Below are positions 60,301 to 64,000 of a stretch of 64,000 nucleotides of DNA, one piece after another. The notes below the pieces were generated by a model, which made no database searches, was not told where the DNA came from, and saw only the letters and a list, made by a program, of their open reading frames with translations. The position numbers and the translations under genes were made by a program. Source of the stretch: Pyrrhoderma lamaoense. Lineage: Eukaryota > Basidiomycota > Agaricomycetes > Hymenochaetales > Hymenochaetaceae. The DNA lies in the NCBI GenBank assembly GCA_002794735.1, contig NBAZ01000015.1:1-64000 (forward strand). The letters are read 5' to 3'. Each line of letters begins with the position of its first letter. Position 1 is the first letter of the stretch.

Positions 60301-63300
60301 GGGTATCTGGATGTATGAACTAATTTCGATAAACCGATTTTTTATAAAAAGCATTCGGTTGTACTGTGACCCTCGACCTCCCCTCCTCCCCTTCTTCCCC
60401 CACCTCCCCCACCTCATCCTCCAATACACCTACATCTCCCTCCAAATCCCAAACTAAAAGTCGAACATGGGCAGTCCCACCTGACTACCGCTCAAAAGCA
60501 GATGCTAAAGTTGCAGTGGCATACAAATACGGAGGGGAGATGATCGAGTTCGTTAGGTTTCAAGGGGGTGAAGTCCCTCCTGGACATGATCCTTTTAAGC
60601 CTTATCGAAATGGGCAGACGCAGGGACTTGACAGAAGGGATGGAAGGGATGGAAGACAGAAATCTGGTGAGCGGGAACGGGAGTCAGAAACATCTACGTC
60701 TAACGTGGGTAGAGGGAAGTCTGTTGTTCCGCCAGCTATCAACCCTAGATTTAACTTGGGGATGGGGATAACGTATCCTAGTCTTAATGATCCAAATCCA
60801 GAGTCAGTGCCGGACTATAGGTATAGGAATAATAGACAGGATCGGTCGGATAGGATGGATAGGAATAATAATTATAATCATAACAATAACCATAACAAAG
60901 GTAACAACAACAACTCGTTCCGAAACCAAAACCAGAATCGACAGAGATGGGGTTCTCAATCTCATCAAATTTATCAACAACCAGGTCCAAACTCAAACAC
61001 AGGTGCAGGTTCAAATACAGATAACGGCAATAACAGACTATCTGTGGAGGTAGATCTTTCACCTGTTGACGATGGGAACGCGAGTATGTGTTCGCCGCCT
61101 GTCACTCCGAGGACGAGTCAAACTGGGTATGGTTATGGTTATGGACAAAATCAGCGTCGCACGCCTACCAAGCCAAGAGGTCATAGATCTAATAACACCA
61201 GTAACAACAACAACAACAACATGGGGAATAGTACTGGCAGTGGTAACAATTTCAGGATTAAAGAAGAAGGAGAGTATTCCGGTAGTGGTATCGGTCCCGG
61301 GAATGGCTTTGGTACTGAGCAAGAAGTATCCCAACAAACGCAACGGACCCAACACCAACAACAGTATCAGCAGCCTCAACAATCACAACTCTCTCCTCCA
61401 CCCGCCCCTCACCAATATCAGCAACAGCAACAATTATACGATTACTACTCTCACTACCCCACACCAAGTCCGACCGTATACCACCATAGCCCAACAGGCT
61501 ACCCAAGTCCGAGTACATACTCCAGTCCGACCGCATATCCCCATCCTCATTCCTACCCAGGCTATCCCCCTCCACAACACCTTCCTCTACATCAATTTCA
61601 GCATCAACAGCAACAGGGTCCAAGTCCATACCCTTACCCTCCATATCCATACCCTCCACCTAACATGCCAAACATCCCATACCCACCAACAAATATGCCT
61701 ATATATCCATACCCCCTCCCCCTCCCCTGCCTCAGCCTTCCCATTCATCTACGGCTCCTCCTCCGGGGAACAACCACCACCAGGAGCACCTACACCCACC
61801 CAAACGTCTCCTCAAGATGCCGGGGCTGTAGGAGGTATAGGAGGCATAGGTGGGAGCACTATTCCAATGCCATATTACACTCCTTACGGCCCTGCTGGTG
61901 GGGGATACTATCATGATCCTTCTTCGTATTATGCTCATGCTCAGTACGGCGCCGGATCGGTTTATCCAACTCATCCACCACCACCACCGCCTGGGACGGG
62001 ATATCCGCCGGTTGGGTATGGTGTCGTTCCTCCCGCTACTACTACTTCAAGTACTACTACTACTGTAACAAGTACGGATACGAGCGCTAGCACAGGTGTG
62101 CCTACAGCGCCGGTGACGTCTGCGGTGGGCATCTCAAAAGCTACTTCTCCATCCGTGTCTGACTCTTGTATGAGCACGAGTACGGGGACCGGTCAGACAC
62201 GGTCCTAGGAGTGGGAGTGTGGGTGTGGGCGCGAGTAGGAGCAATGACACCGAAGTAGCTAAACCTGTCTCCGTCCCGTCTCCGTTCCTGTTCAACCAAC
62301 ACACACAGCATCAGACGGACATTCATCCCTTACTTCTCATAACGTCACCGGTACCTCAGCGGAGAGTGATGACAACAACAACAATGACAATAATAGTAGC
62401 AATGGTAGTGGTGGCGGTAATAATAACAGTAAAAATAGTACTTCCAAACGCCGAAGATCTCCATCTCGATCCCGATCTCGTTCTCCGTCAAAACTGGGTC
62501 TTCGGTTCGGTTCGCGGGAGTGTACGCCAGCAAACAACAACAACCACCATAGTCACAGTCACCGTCGTGATCATGAGTATGAGTACGAGCGTAGATATAC
62601 CGACGACGAATATGAGGATGGGGAATGTGAAGATTCCGGACGGAGAAGACACAAGAAACAGAGGTCGGAGTCTTCTTTACCTGTACATGCACATGTACGC
62701 TCGTCAGCGGAACCTACAATGATGGTTCTATCTACGCCTTCTCCCCTCCTCCCCCTCCTCTTTCTTTATCTCAAGGCCCGTCTTTACCCCCAGCCCAGCC
62801 TTTATCCCCCTCCTTAGCGTCCCAAGTAGCCCGAACGTCGCACCCACCCACAGAGTCACCTGTCCATTCACCAATGTCTTTGTCTACACCTACGCCTCTA
62901 CCAGCTCAGCTACCTTCTCTACCTCCCTCTCTTGTGGAGCCTACGTCCACGCCTACAACTACGATCATATCCCTACCGAATGCTAGCGTTAATGTTACTG
63001 TTAAACGAGAACTGGAGGGGGAAGGATGGGACTCGATAACTAGTTCGAAGGGTGCAACTCCGGTTCCTCTTGTTGTGAGGCATGAAATACAAGACAGACA
63101 GGATAGACAAGATAGACAGGAAAGGCAGACATCGGTGTCGAGTGCGATTGTAACCCGAGAGAGGGAAAGTTCAGTCCTGAGTGTGTACCGAGAAAGGGAG
63201 AGAGAAGGTTCAGCTCCAGCCATAAAACAGGATAGGCAGGTCTCATTAACCCCCTCAGCACCCTCAGTGTCCTCAGCAATATCAATGGCTCAGATCGTTA

Positions 63301-64000
63301 AACCTCCAGTGATAAAACGGAAGAGGGGCACACAAGGAACAGATCAAGCACAAACTCGGACCCAGGTTCAACGGCTAGAGAGCCCAGCTCCTGTTGTTAC
63401 TCCTGCTACTGCGATACCATCACCAGTTTACACATCCGGAGTATCGGCGTCAACTGTTATGGCAGTAACGCCAGTATCATCACACGCAGTATTGGCATCG
63501 GCACCGGTACAAACAGCGTTTGCACCTCCCGTAACGGCACCCGTTGCGCCTCTTGTTGGTACCAGTGTTGGTACTGAGACACAGCCGTCGTTCGTACAGC
63601 AACTTATCGGTGAGTGTTTCCAGGCCTTCTAATTTTTAATCTACTTGTTATTTTTTTTTACTTTTTTTTACTTTTTTAATCTGTTTTTGGTAGATTTGTT
63701 GATTTACAGACTCCTTTTGAGTACCCTAGTTTCTTTTCGATTCGATCGATTAACGGTTGTACATTACTTCTTGTTCTTATTTTGCTGTGGAATGCATTCT
63801 TCTTGGTACCATTCTTGTTCTTCCTGATTAATCATATTTATTATCGTTATCACTATCATTCTGTTCACTCTCCTAAATGTCTTAACTTTCTGACCTCTGA
63901 TCTATCTTTTTCGCATCCTATTCTACCTCAGATTACTGCAAGTCTCATAAACTAGACTTGCCCGAATTCGGCGGAAAAATAAAACACGAAGAGGTTGATG
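57313..64000 (+). CDS. Large low-complexity protein with dsRBD-like repeats, incomplete at right edge
   Basis: Unrecognised protein of more than 1700 residues. Exons: 57313-57922, 58181-59053, 59202-59426, 59560-59769, 59914-60268, 60353-63609, 63933-beyond 64000. Four units resemble a dsRNA-binding domain: a beta strand starting QC or HGC, an (R)SY/FYSV/RTY/RTW strand, then K-DAK-AA helix ending GAIEFI, EGILEFI or EMIEFV (near 58181-58320, 59202-59350, 59914-60150, 60353-60560). Each starts at an exon boundary. Long Gly/Asn, Pro/Tyr, Ser/Thr and Arg-Ser tracts (KRRRSPSRSRSRSPSK, about 62440) follow. A new unit seems to start at 63933. Base-level shifts at five C/G runs interrupt the frame. 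Likely RNA-binding; this is inference. Confidence 0.65.
58322..58600 (+). repeat. Gly/Asn-rich low-complexity coding tract
   Basis: GGN/GGGA and AAT/AAC codon repeats inside exon 2 of the dsRBD-like gene, giving GGGGGS, RMGG and poly-Asn runs. Confidence 0.85.
63075..63130 (+). repeat. Tandem DRQ-encoding repeats
   Basis: Repeats of GACAGACAGGATAGACAA type inside exon 6 give QDRQDRQDRQERQ, a charged microsatellite-like tract. Confidence 0.8.

Noticed and set aside
61066..62208. A separate 380-codon gene overlapping exon 6 of the dsRBD-like gene
   Set aside because: Its first half is a shadow; its second half is the true frame after a 1-base shift in the C run at 61712-61716.

Overview
This window looks like nuclear DNA of a filamentous basidiomycete, probably an Agaricomycete. 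The host genes carry many short GT-AG introns (mostly 49-130 bp). The repeats are fungal Ty1/copia elements and chromodomain Ty3/gypsy elements (chromoviruses). Two compartments meet at about 41.3 kb.

Left compartment (1-41283): nested, decaying LTR retrotransposons with no recognisable host gene. From left to right: a forward copia element cut by the window edge (1-3079); a reverse copia element whose leader-gag-protease block lies inverted inside it (3080-7137); the 3' tail of a third copia copy (7138-7301); a fragment of long LTR family B (7302-7530); a copy of long LTR family A (7531-9266); and a full-length chromovirus, Gypsy-1a (10004-16136, target-site duplication AAGAC). From 16.8 to 39.2 kb an old reverse-strand chromovirus (Gypsy-3) has been split by later insertions: full-length Gypsy-2 (18038-24568, TSD TTAAC), an LTR-A (25334-27088, TSD GTTTG), a solo Gypsy-1 LTR (27864-28177, TSD GTACC), a solo LTR of a fourth family (28510-29280) and full-length Gypsy-1b (31384-38948, TSD GTAGG). 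Gypsy-1b is itself split by an LTR-B (36687-38103, TSD AAGGT). A third LTR-A (39457-41186, TSD GTGAC) sits in a Gypsy-2-like LTR. These nested TSDs give the insertion order.

Two features of this compartment stand out. First, the three chromovirus families all have a primer-binding site complementary to a stretch of their own LTR about 30 nt after the TATA box, which is the Tf1/sushi self-priming arrangement. Second, LTR-A, LTR-B and the Gypsy-3 LTR are long (1.4-1.75 kb), have TGTTA...TAACA ends, and carry a coding-like ORF in the sense orientation upstream of their TATA box. The three ORFs seem to share a layout (a CxxC pair, then a W/F-P region, then a hydrophobic beta-like segment). This is my best candidate for an undescribed system.

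Right compartment (41362-64000): ordinary host genes with conserved products. They are DAP1 (heme-binding regulator of P450s) divergent from BUR6/NC2-alpha; a secreted M36 fungalysin; a secreted BNR-repeat protein with a 10-nt microexon; MET17 O-acetylhomoserine sulfhydrylase; a Rab18-like GTPase; CFIm25 (NUDT21); and a very long low-complexity protein with four dsRBD-like repeats that runs off the right edge. Three of these genes contain single-base indels in C or G homopolymers, which I read mainly as uncorrected sequencing errors.
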